Shown in pieces: positions 1 through 9,147 of a stretch of 64,000 bases of DNA. Both the position numbers and the translations under genes were made by a program. How positions within the stretch are numbered: the stretch's first letter is position 1; each line of letters starts with the position of its first letter. Location: assembly GCA_029204045.2 (NCBI GenBank), contig CM055063.1:27659721-27723720 (forward strand), written 5' to 3'. The notes under the pieces were generated by a model. That model saw only the letters and a program-made list of their open reading frames with translations, did not search any database and was not told where the DNA came from. Origin of the DNA: Tillandsia leiboldiana (Eukaryota > Streptophyta > Magnoliopsida > Poales > Bromeliaceae).

Positions 1-1
1 T

Positions 2-3000
2 GGAGCATCGCATTCTTTCATTAGTAGATCTTTTGCATTATTACATGGGTTAGAGGTAGGATTTTTGCCTTATGCACGAGAGGTTCGGATTCCCGATCAC
101 ACTTTGCACGTGGAGGAGTGTTGTTGGTCCTGCCCGATGCAGATCGAGTCCTGGATTATGCCAGCTGACCTGTTGGTCTTGAGACAGCTGAGGGACTTTG
201 ATGTGATTCTTGGGATGGACTGGCTGGCTCAGTATTTCGCGACTATTGATTGTGCCGCGAGGACTGTCACTTTTAGAGAGCCAGGCCAGGAGATGTTTGT
301 ATATCGGGGATGTCAGAGTGCTTTCTTTGCCTCTGTGGTTTCGACTTCCCGAGCGAGGCGGATGATTCATCGAGGATGTGTAGCCTTTTTGGCTAGTGTT
401 GTTGAGGGGCCTACGGCGACACCGGGACTCGGGGATATCCCTATTGCCCGCGAGTTTCCGGATGTTTTTCCACCTGAGATGACTAGTATGCCGCCAGACA
501 GAGAGATTGAGTTTGTGATTGACATAGTTCCAGGAACTGCGCCAATCTCTAAGGCTCCTTATCGGATGGCACCGGCTGAGCTGCGAGAGCTTAAAGCACA
601 GTTGCAAGATCTAATGGATAAGGGCTTTATTAGACCAAGTGTGTCGCCTTGGGGAGCACCGGTGCTATTCGTGAAAAAGAAGGATGGGTCACTTCGGTTG
701 TGTGTGGACTATAGGGAGTTGAACAAAGTGACCATTAAGAACAAGTACCCTTTGCCGCGCATCGATGATCTCTTTGATCAGCTGCAAGGGTCTTGTGTAT
801 TTTCCAAGATTGATCTACAGTCTGGTTACCACCAACTGAAGGTGAAGGCCGAGGATATTCCTAAGACTGCTTTCAGATCACGGTACGGGCATTATGAGTT
901 TACAGTTATGCCGTTTGGATTGACTAATGCCCCTGCCGCCTTTATGGACTTGATGAACAGGATATTTCGGCCCTTTCTGGATCGTTTTGTGGTGGTGTTC
1001 ATTGATGATATCCTTATTTACTCCCGAAGCGAGGCCGAGCACGAGGAGCACTTGAGGACTGTGCTACAACTTCTACGAGATAAGAAGTTGTATGCCAAGT
1101 TGTCAAAGTGCGAGTTTTGGCTTCGGGAGGTAGCTTTCTTGGGCCATGTGATTTCCGCCGCCGGTGTAGCAGTAGACCCGGCAAAGATTGAGGCAGTTCG
1201 AGATTGGCCCCGACCGACGACTGTATCTGAGGTGCGCAGCTTCATGGGGTTAGCTGGTTATTATCGTCGGTTTGTGGAAGGCTTTGCGAAGCTTTCCACA
1301 CCCCTCACTCAGTTGACGCGTAAAGGAGTTAAGTTTATCTGGAGCGAGGACTGCCAGAGGAGCTTTGAGGAGCTAAAGGATAGATTGATGACCGCTCCTA
1401 TCCTTTCCCTCCCTGTTATGGGGAAAGGATATGTAATCTACAGTGATGCATCGCACAGTGGACTTGGATGCGTGCTGATGCAGGAAGGGAGGGTAATTGC
1501 TTATGCATCGAGACAGCTTAAGGATTACGAGAAGAATTACCCTACCCATGACTTGGAACTTGCTGCCGTGGTGTTTGCACTGAAGCTTTGGCGCCATTAC
1601 CTATATGGGGAGCACTGTGAGATCTACACCGACCACAAGAGCCTAAAGTACCTGTTCACGCAGAAGGAACTGAATTTGAGGCAGCGCAGATGGTTAGAGT
1701 TACTGAAGGATTACGATGTGGATATCCTTTACCATCCAGGAAAGGCCAACGTGGTTGCAGATGCCTTGAGTAGGAGGGTGGTGCAGAGCTTGTCCATGTT
1801 GATTACAAATCAGGCGCCACTGTTAGAGGAGTTGAGACGGCTCGAGATAGAGGTTGTATCCCCTGGGGTCTCTGCTAGACTGATGTCTTTGGTCGTGCAG
1901 CCCACTCTGCTGGAGAGGATCCGGGAGAAACAGAGCGAGGACCCCCATTTGACCAGGATTAGAGATCAGATTCCGAGTGATCGATCAGGGGATTTTTCAG
2001 TGGATGCTTCGGGAGTACTGAGGTACAGGGACCGAGCATGTGTGCCAGTGGATGCTGAGATCAGAGAACAGATATTGAAAGAGGCCCATTATACACCTTA
2101 TACCCTTCATCCTGGGGGGACTAAGATGTATAAGGACATCAAGACACACTTCTGGTGGAATGGCATGAAAAGGGATATTGGGAGGTTTGTGTCTCAGTGT
2201 TTAACTTGTCAGCAGGTAAAAGCTGAGCATCGTGTGCCAGCTGGCAAGTTACAAAGTCTTCCAATTCCCGAGTGGAAGTGGGACCACGTCACGATGGATT
2301 TTGTGGTCGGATTACTGAGGGCACAAGGAGGTGCAGATGCTATCTGGGTAGTGGTGGATCGACTTACCAAGTCAGCGCACTTTTTGCCTATACAGACTAC
2401 TTGGCCACTCGAACGACTAGCCCAGTTATACTTGGATGAGATAGTGAGGTTACATGGGGTGCCAGCTTCCATAGTGTCAGATAGAGACCCGAGGTTTGTC
2501 TCGCGATTCTGGGGGAGTTTACAGACTACCTTGGGGACTCAGCTCAGATTTAGTACAGCTTTCCACCCACAGACTGATGGACAGTCAGAGCGGACGATTC
2601 AGATCCTTGAGGATATGCTGAGGGCTTGTATCCTAGAGTTTGGCGGTGGATGGATTCGACACTTATCACTGGCTGAGTTTGCGTACAACAACAGCTTTCA
2701 AGCGAGCATCCAAATGGTTCCGTTTGAAGCGTTGTACGGACGCAAATGTCGATCACCGCTATATTGGAGTGATGTGGGGGAGAGAAGGACTCTGGGACCA
2801 GATTTGTTGCTAGAGGCAGAAGAAAAGGTCAGAGTGATCCGACAGCACCTTCAGATCGCTCAGAGTCGACAGAGGAGCTATGCTAATGTTCGGCGACGAG
2901 ACTTAGAGTTTCAGGTGGGAGAGCATGTATTTCTGAAAGTCTCGCCGTCCAAAGGGATAAGGAGGTTTGGTATTCGCGGGAAACTCAGTCCCCGATACAT

Positions 3001-3343
3001 TGGACCCTTTGAGGTATTGGAGCGTATCGGGCCAGTTGCTTACCGACTTGCACTTCCCCCGAGACTGGCTGGTGTCCACGATGTTTTTCATGTTTCCACT
3101 CTGAGGAGGTACGTCTTCGACCCATCGCACGTCATCGACTTCACGCCGCTTGAGATCAGCGAGGAATTGAGGTATGAGGAGCGCCCACTACGGATTCTGA
3201 ATCGAGAGGTGAGAGAATTGCGTAATCGGGTCATTCCCTATGTGAAGATCCTCTGGAGCAATCATGATGAGCGCGAGGCGACGTGGGAGCTCGAGTCAGC
3301 AATGATGGACGCCTACCCCTACCTGTTCGAGGCTCAGGATTGA
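2..3343 (+). CDS. Ty3/gypsy polyprotein, partial: protease (end), RT, RNase H, integrase, chromodomain-like tail
   Basis: The frame is open from the left edge, so the TTG at 65 is not a start; the true start is upstream and the first residues here (GASHSF) follow the missing protease Asp-Thr/Ser. Residues counted from nucleotide 65: protease end LGMDWL about 49-54; RT with VDYRELN (214-220), the Asp in FSKIDLQSGYHQ (D250) and FIDD (D314, D315); RNase H with D461, E498, D523 and D566; integrase zinc finger H675, H682, C712, C715; catalytic D745, D806 and E842, spaced 60 and 35 as in a DD35E core; GPFEVLERIGPVAYRL near 980-995 and a chromodomain-like end with ATWELE (1072-1077) and YPYLF. The enzyme set makes cDNA from element RNA and integrates it. 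All catalytic residues visible here are present and there is no stop before 3341-3343. Tekay/Del assignment rests on the domain order, the chromodomain-like tail and the long LTRs. Confidence 0.95.
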   Translation, partial: GASHSFISRSFALLHGLEVGFLPYAREVRIPDHTLHVEECCWSCPMQIESWIMPADLLVLRQLRDFDVILGMDWLAQYFATIDCAARTVTFREPGQEMFVYRGCQSAFFASVVSTSRARRMIHRGCVAFLASVVEGPTATPGLGDIPIAREFPDVFPPEMTSMPPDREIEFVIDIVPGTAPISKAPYRMAPAELRELKAQLQDLMDKGFIRPSVSPWGAPVLFVKKKDGSLRLCVDYRELNKVTIKNKYPLPRIDDLFDQLQGSCVFSKIDLQSGYHQLKVKAEDIPKTAFRSRYGHYEFTVMPFGLTNAPAAFMDLMNRIFRPFLDRFVVVFIDDILIYSRSEAEHEEHLRTVLQLLRDKKLYAKLSKCEFWLREVAFLGHVISAAGVAVDPAKIEAVRDWPRPTTVSEVRSFMGLAGYYRRFVEGFAKLSTPLTQLTRKGVKFIWSEDCQRSFEELKDRLMTAPILSLPVMGKGYVIYSDASHSGLGCVLMQEGRVIAYASRQLKDYEKNYPTHDLELAAVVFALKLWRHYLYGEHCEIYTDHKSLKYLFTQKELNLRQRRWLELLKDYDVDILYHPGKANVVADALSRRVVQSLSMLITNQAPLLEELRRLEIEVVSPGVSARLMSLVVQPTLLERIREKQSEDPHLTRIRDQIPSDRSGDFSVDASGVLRYRDRACVPVDAEIREQILKEAHYTPYTLHPGGTKMYKDIKTHFWWNGMKRDIGRFVSQCLTCQQVKAEHRVPAGKLQSLPIPEWKWDHVTMDFVVGLLRAQGGADAIWVVVDRLTKSAHFLPIQTTWPLERLAQLYLDEIVRLHGVPASIVSDRDPRFVSRFWGSLQTTLGTQLRFSTAFHPQTDGQSERTIQILEDMLRACILEFGGGWIRHLSLAEFAYNNSFQASIQMVPFEALYGRKCRSPLYWSDVGERRTLGPDLLLEAEEKVRVIRQHLQIAQSRQRSYANVRRRDLEFQVGEHVFLKVSPSKGIRRFGIRGKLSPRYIGPFEVLERIGPVAYRLALPPRLAGVHDVFHVSTLRRYVFDPSHVIDFTPLEISEELRYEERPLRILNREVRELRNRVIPYVKILWSNHDEREATWELESAMMDAYPYLFEAQD

Positions 3344-3378
3344 GGTATGATTTTCGTTTCGAGGACGAAACTTTTGTT

Positions 3379-3390
3379 AGTGGGGGAGGA
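3379..3390 (+). other. Polypurine tract of Tek1
   Basis: AGTGGGGGAGGA lies directly before the TGTAG that opens the LTR. It is the plus-strand primer for reverse transcription. The same tract precedes the Tek2 3' LTR (9933-9944) and, on the minus strand, LTR E. Confidence 0.85.
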
Positions 3391-4382
3391 TGTAGCGGCC
3401 CAGGTTTCCGTTCTGTTTTTCCCGTGAATCCCGGGTGTGAAACACCTATTATTGGTGTATTAGGTCCACAGTGCATCAAAGGGATGCTACGGATGGACAC
3501 TGTGTGGTATTTACTGTTGGTTTGACCTTCGATGGTAATTGCCGAATTTTATAGAAAGATTTGGGCCAAGCGGAGGCCGTATTTGGATTCAGCGCGGAAA
3601 AACGCTTGAAAACGGCTTTTTATTTGTTGAAAACGGAGTCCGGATGCCCAAAAACGGACCCCCGGAAGTTTTCTGTGAAAAATGGTGCATGGGGGGACCT
3701 GTGGACCGGCCAGGGACACGTGGCGGCTTCTCATTGGGCCGGCGCACGCCCCCGGTCCACGGAAAGGGCGGCCGGTGCATGGTGGACCGGCGGGCCACGT
3801 GGCGGCACGCAGTTGGGCCGGTGCAAGGCGCGCGGCGCACGGAAGGGTGCGCGGGCAGCGCGGGCAGGCCGGGCAGGCGCGGAGGGGGCGCGGTGCACGG
3901 TGGACCGGGGCGCGCCACGTGGTGGCCCCGGGTTGGCTGGTCCATGTGCGCGTGGCGCACGCGGCGCCACGCGGCGGCGGCCGTACGCGCACATGGGCGC
4001 ACGTGGCGGCGGCGCCCGCCGACAGCCGTGTCGGGCGGGGCCACGTGTCGCCACGCCGTTGGCTGGCGCACCCACCCTGCCGCCAATCACGGGGGACACG
4101 TGGCGCTTCCCCGTTGGGCCCGCACGGCTGCCGCCTATTTGGCGGAAACGTGGCAGGCCGTGGGCCGGGTCGGACGGCCGGTTGGACGGGAAGGGATCCC
4201 GTGCGCGGGCGGGCTGGGCCGGGCCGCACTGTGCGCGCCCGGAAACCCCTGGGCCGGGCCGCACTGTAGCCGCCCGAATCGCGGGCCGGGCTGCACTGCT
4301 CACGCCCGAAAGTGGGCCTGGGCACTGTAGCCGCCCGAAAGTGGGGACACAGAGGTCTTTTTCCCAAAAGATTTTTTGGGCC

Positions 4383-4390
4383 TATAAATA
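4383..4390 (+). promoter_or_regulatory. TATA box of the Tek1 LTR
   Basis: TATAAATA lies in GGGCCTATAAATAGCCC, at the edge between the GC-rich U3 and a CT/GA-rich leader. The same spot is occupied by TATAAATA at 10878 (Tek2) and TATATAAA at 32863 (S). Transcription should start about 30 bp downstream. Confidence 0.75.
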
Positions 4391-6390
4391 GCCCTTCCCC
4401 TCCCTTCTTTTTCTCTATTTTCTGAGAGAAAGAGAGAGAATCAGAGAGAGGTCATTGAAGAGAAGTTTTTCATCTTCTTATTTTCTACCTCGTGGTGCGT
4501 TCCCAGATTTTCTGGAAGTTCGACAGCGGCGATCCGGATTTTACTGTGTGCCTCGTTTTTCCCCAATCTTGGCCCATTATCGTCGCATTTCTGTCCGAGG
4601 AGTCCCCTGCGCAGTACAGGAGTCCTTTTTCGACGATTTCTTCGCCGGTGTGTTCCTAAGAGGTAGGGCTTCGTTTTCCGTGTTGGTGGTTTCTCTGGAT
4701 TCCGATTTCTTGGCACGATTCCCGAGGTGTTTTGACCCCCTCTTTTGCTGTTTGGGTTTTTGGACAGCGGCGACTTCGACGAATTATTTCTCAACGTAGG
4801 AATATTAGATCGAGGCGATTCAGGAGTCGATTTTGGGCTACTTTTCGCGAGGAACGCAACGGTGATTTTTTTGAGATTTTAGGAGCTCCAGACAGAGGTG
4901 AAATTCCTCGTTTTGCGTGCTGATTGCAAAAACAGCAATTATGTGTTTGGAACTTGTAGTTTTTACACCGTGTACACTTGTGTGATGTTGTAGGATACTG
5001 TTTCAGCTGACGGTGTGCTTAGAGGACAGCGGGTATTTTCTGGGTGTGTTGTGCACGCTTTTCGAGGTGGGTGGTTGCGTTTCCCTCTTTGTTGACTTGC
5101 TCACTAGGAATAGTAGAGTTTCCCAATTATAAATGTGACAGTTAACTCGTGGTATATGAACCTATTGCATTGGCCCCCTAAATTAATTGATAGCTGCTAT
5201 GTGATCAATCTGGGACAATGAAGTTGGACAATTGCTATATCTTAAACTGCATGCAAATAAATAATATTATAAAATGATTCTTTACAAGAAACCTTAGTCA
5301 CTTTTCTAATACTTTTTAAAGGAATAATTGTATGTTTAATTGGACATCTAGTAGGCCACTATTTTACTGCAGCACTGTATTATGGGATTTGACTTAGGAG
5401 AAAACATGTTTTACTGATATTCTTCTCTATCGATGCATGACGATCGAGTCAGACCGGGATCTTGAGATAGTGTAGTTGGATCTTGAGTCTGGGACAGTTT
5501 AGACTCTTCTTGGGGATTGGGGGATATAATGGCAACCGCGAATTTTGGGCGGTTGACCGGATGTTATTATCACATCAGATTGGGGATCAGGGTTGCATTA
5601 GTGGATGGAGTATTCCCACTTTGATCATGGTCATGATCTAGTCCTGCTATTGTGAGACATCGGTTACAGAGATGATTGATACAGAGACACTTTACTCGTG
5701 TGGGTCGCTCCCCTCGAGTGCCACTCCGGAGTAGGCTTTTTGACCGTGATGGGTGCCGGTCAGTTGGTGAGTTGTGAGTGATGACAGAGCAGGCAGTGCC
5801 AGTATTTCCTGGCCCTCTGATTGGGTTTCTTTGGGCAGTCAGCTTTATAGTTGCATATATACAGTTATCTTTTGGCACTGCATTTAGAGGCATAGTAGTA
5901 GTAGTTCCTTTTTCAGCAGTCTTTATTGCATACCACTGTTCTTCCTTTATCCTCTTTATTCCTAGTGGGTGCGTCAGCATTAGAGGTTTTACCCGCTAGG
6001 GGAGGCTACTGGTTTATCTAGTAGTTCTCACCCCCATTGTTGTTTTCTGTCATTTTCCCCTTTGTTTTGCAGAGTCATCTGTGGGAGCTGCTGGGCCTTC
6101 AGCGGCAGATCGAGGTAAGAGGATCGCCGACTAGCTAGATCGTCTACCCCAAGTGAGAGACTAGCGAGGTTTTTATTGTACCCCCTTTTGTATCTCAGAC
6201 TTCAGTAGTTTCCTTTTTGGGTCTGGCTTTGGCCAGCTGGTTGTATATTTATGGTGAGCTGGGAGTATATTGTACTTTTATTTCAGCTTGTAGCTTATTT
6301 CAGTCTGAGATTACTTTTAGTTTTATTAGTTCAGCTCTGTTTATGCTCTTTTATTGTATATTATCTATCTGAGCAGGTTACCAGCGCTTC

Positions 6391-6466
6391 GTGCACATAG
6401 AAAATTCTGTGTGCACGGCGGATCTGTTGGCGGGCCCGGGTTCCGGTTTACACCCGGGGCGTGACA
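6391..6466 (+). promoter_or_regulatory. Double hairpin at the LTR 3' end (Tek1 example)
   Basis: Stem 1 GTGCACATAG/CTGTGTGCAC (6391-6400, 6407-6416) has a loop AAAATT. Then GGCGGATCTGTTGGCG, then stem 2 CCCGGGT/ACCCGGG (6435-6441, 6452-6458), and GCGTGACA. Equivalent pairs occur at the ends of Tek2, Tek3, A, C, D and E. A role in RNA 3'-end formation, dimerisation or reverse transcription is inference. Confidence 0.6.
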
Positions 6467-7472
6467 GCCGGGGCCTGGGTTGTGGATTGTGAGGTATTGC
6501 GGCGATCGCGGATTTTGGGCGATTGACCGAATGATCACTTATGCATCAGATTGGGGATCAGTTTTCTTTAGTGGAGGGGTGTGTTCCACTGGTGTTTTAT
6601 ATTGATCCAGTCCTGCTTTTGTTACTTATCACACCGGCGCGGTTATTGCCCGGTGATGCTTTCCTCGTGTGGGTCGCTCCCCTCGAGATCCCCTCCGGAG
6701 GCCGGGGCCAGACAGTTATTGACAGTTTTGCTATCACATCGGCGCGGCTTATTTGGCCGATGATGAGGGCGGCAGCAGGAGTTTTGCTATCACATCGGCG
6801 CGGCTTACTTGCCCGATGATGAGGGCGGTACAGATTGGGTTCATCTGGGACGGTTGGTTACTGATGCATACGGTTGTTCCAGTCTAGGACTGCATTTTTA
6901 GAGGCATAGTAGTGGTAGTTTTTCTTTTGCAGTAGTCTTTTTACTTACCACTCTTCTTCCCCTTTTTGCCTCTGGTAGACCTAGTGGGTGTGTTCAGGGC
7001 GTGAGGCTTTATCCACTAAGGGAGGCTACTAGTTCACTAGTAGTTCTCACCCCCATTCTTCTTTTTCTTTTCTTCTCCTTTGTTTTGCAGAGCCTTCTGT
7101 GGGTGCTGCTGGACATACAGCGGCGGGTCGAGGAGAGAGGACAGCTGAGTAGCTAGACAGTGGGCCTAACAGTGAGTAGCTAGATTGGTACCTCTGTTGT
7201 ACTTTTACTTTTGGGGTTTGGCTTTAGCCAGCTGGTTGTATATTTGTGGTGAGCTGGGAGAGAGACTTGTACCTTATTTTACAGTTATTTTGTATTTTTA
7301 CTTCCTGTTCAGTCTGAGATGTAGTATTTTCAGTTTAGCTCTATTTAATTGCTCTATTATTGTATCTATTTTCTTTGAGCAGGTTACCGGCGCTTCGTGT
7401 ATGCGGAAAATTCCGTGTGCACGGCGGATCTGTAGACGAGCCCGACTTTTGGTTTACACTCGGGGCGTGACA
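6467..7472 (+). repeat. 3' portion of the Tek2 5' LTR
   Basis: It aligns almost base for base with 12316-13351 of the 3' LTR, apart from scattered substitutions and a deletion of about 25 bp near 7195 (the 3' copy has extra sequence after GGTACCTCT). It contains a duplicated block of about 60 bp built on CTATCACATCGGCGCGGCTTA (near 6730 and 6787), the acceptor-like TTTTGCAG (7089-7090) and the terminal GGGGCGTGACA. The rest of this LTR lies left of Tek1, outside the window. Confidence 0.92.
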
Positions 7473-7479
7473 GATTAGT

Positions 7480-7491
7480 TGGTATCAGAGC
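7480..7491 (+). other. Primer binding site of Tek2 (initiator tRNA-Met type)
   Basis: TGGTATCAGAGC lies a few bases past the LTR end. It is the usual complement of the 3' end of plant initiator tRNA-Met used by many Ty3/gypsy elements. The same 12-mer is seen at 16722 (Tek3) and, on the minus strand, at 60022-60033 (Cassandra). Confidence 0.85.
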
Positions 7492-7761
7492 TTAGGAATA
7501 GGTCAGTTGGGACTTAGGAAACCCTAGGCTTTTGGTTAGCCCTAGGATGATAGGGTGTGAGGGACGTGACATTTTGCGAAAGTCGGTGATTTAGTTTTTG
7601 ACTCTTCCAGAGAGTGAAGAGGGATCGACATATCCTATTTCTGTGGGACAGTTATGTTGGCTGCAGACAACATAAAGTTACAGAAATAAGGGGATGTCCT
7701 TGACTTTCGCTAGATTGGGTCGTGTGTTGTTGTGTGGCTGACTTGTGGTTTCTTGTGGCAG

Positions 7762-9147
7762 ATGCCTCCCCGACGTTGGATTCCTACCGGGGGTGCCCCT
7801 ACACCCCCTGTTGAGACAGGAAAGGCTGGACCTTCTGAGATTGCTGAGTTGAGGGCCTTGGTGGCCGAATTGGTTGAGAGCAACCGCCGGCAGGAGCAGC
7901 GGATTGAGCAGCTACTGGCGCAGAGAGAGGCGCCGCCTCCGATAGTTTTTGAGGCCCCGGCATCACCTGTGGTACCACTTGTGCCGACGGCACCATCATC
8001 GAGTAGCGGGGCTCGGGGAGTGGCCCAGCCTTTGACCCCGGCCGAGGAGCAGGATACTGCTGACAAACTTGTTAAGTTTTGCCAGCACGGACCGCCTAGA
8101 TTCTCGGGGCGGGACATGCAGCCGTGGGAGGTTGGAACATGGCTATCAGCGATGGAGAAGATTTTCAGAGATTTCTTCATCGACCCGAGGTACAGAGTTC
8201 ATATGGCGGTACACTGCCTAGATGGAGATGCAGATATTTGGTGGCATCGAGTGGAGCCACGGGAGTTTCAGATTTCTCGACAGTTACCCTGGTCCGAGTT
8301 TCGGCGTATGGTATTGGATACCTATTTTCCGACGAGCATGAAGAGAAAAGTGGAGGATGATTTGAAGAACCTTCAGCAGGGCGATCGGCCGGTTTAGGAT
8401 TACCATCAGGAGTTCAGGCAGTTGCTTAACTGCGTGCCCTTTGTCGCCCGTGATGGGCCACACCAGGTCAAGTTATTCGAGGCAGGCCTCCGCAGCGAGA
8501 TTTATACCCTAGTGCATGCACAGCGACTCCAGACTCTTAAGGATGCCGTCGAGCATGCCGAATAGGTGGAGAGAGGCGACACAGTGGTGGCGAGGCGAGG
8601 CGGGATGGTCGCACAGAGTTCCGTTAGGAAACGACCAGTACCCGAGGACGAGGGACATGCTAGTTTGTGGAGACCGCCGCGGTCTCAGTTACCTAGCCGT
8701 GGGCGTGCGGATCAGCGAGAGCCTAGTAGATCTCAGAGGCCATCGCAGCAGCAGCCGGAGTCTCAGCATCAGACACAGGGACAGCATCAGCCGGGACAGC
8801 CACGGCTTCGCGACAGAGACAGATGTATATTCTGCGGGGGACCTCATTTGTCGCACACCTGTGATCAGAGGTGGGGTCGTTGTTACAAGTGTGGACAGCC
8901 AGGCCACATTCGGGCTTCGTGCCCCTTTTCGACTTCAGCGGCACCTTCATCAGCATCGGCTCCTTTTTCGCCTCAGCAGCAGTTGTCACCTCAGCGGCTT
9001 TATGCTCCAGCGAGCGGATCACCTTTTTTTTACCCGACGGATCACCGGCCGCCGGCTCAGAGCGGTCGGGTCTACGCCGCTCAGGTGGAGGACTTTACAG
9101 CAGCCGACCTTGGGGTGACAGGTATTATTTTTGTTATTTTATTTTAA
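7762..9147 (+). pseudogene. Tek2 gag (capsid/nucleocapsid) with two in-frame stops
   Basis: ATG at 7762 opens MPPRRW. The frame is broken by TAG at 8395-8397 and 8563-8565 but the same frame continues to 9147. Features: a predicted coiled coil around EIAELRALVAELVESNRR; the retrotransposon gag domain with PPRFSG, WWHRV and DTYFP; a Q/S/R-rich linker; two zinc knuckles, the first slightly irregular (CX2CX3HX4C, from 8824) and the second regular (CX2CX4HX4C, 8881-8922). Both stops fit loss of a CAG glutamine codon by C to T, typical of decay of methylated CHG sites. It would have formed virus-like particles and bound element RNA. Confidence 0.88.

Larger units (their letters stand above)
1..6466 (+). 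mobile_element. Tek1: Ty3/gypsy Tekay/Del chromovirus, 3' part
   Basis: The 5' LTR, primer binding site, gag and the protease active site lie off the left edge. The window holds protease remainder, RT, RNase H, integrase and chromodomain, then a polypurine tract and a complete 3' LTR (TG...CA). The right flank (6467) continues as the middle of the Tek2 LTR. The uninterrupted sister LTR reads through the same point at 12316, so Tek1 inserted into the 5' LTR of Tek2; the right copy of its target duplication is probably GCCGG (6467-6471). The open pol makes this the youngest and best preserved element in the left half. Confidence 0.93.
3391..6466 (+). repeat. 3' LTR of Tek1 (3076 bp)
   Basis: It begins TGTAGCGGCC after the polypurine tract and ends GGGGCGTGACA. 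Modules in order: ATTCAGCGCGG box near 3587; GC-rich U3 (about 3700-4340) with at least six CACGTG motifs; repeats of GCACTGTAGCCGCCCGAA just upstream of the TATA box (4383); a leader with a donor-like AGAG/GTAGGG (GT at 4663) and an acceptor-like TTTGTTTTGCAG (AG at 6071-6072); hairpin CAACCGC...GCGGTTG (5533-5555); GGTCGCTCCCCTCGAG box near 5705; two 3' terminal hairpins (6391-6416 and 6435-6458). Overlapping ORFs of 160-276 codons in the GC-rich block are composition artefacts. Solo LTR S (32046-35020) is a close relative. Confidence 0.92.

Noticed and set aside
65..67. Start codon for the Tek1 polyprotein at 65
   Set aside because: The codon is TTG and the frame is open to the window edge with protease residues (GASHSF) upstream.
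3539..4391. Overlapping ORFs up to 276 codons on both strands of the GC-rich U3
   Set aside because: Composition-driven: GC-rich sequence lacks stops in all frames. No domain and no conservation in S at protein level beyond DNA similarity.
4455..4799. 114-codon ORF in the Tek1 LTR leader, with similar translations in S (32832-33197) and D (minus, 44125-44367) sharing DDF, RG.ASFSVL and FPR
   Set aside because: It runs straight across the conserved donor-like site (AGAG/GTAGGG), and similarity is explained by nucleotide conservation of the leader. No start codon context or frame conservation supports a peptide.
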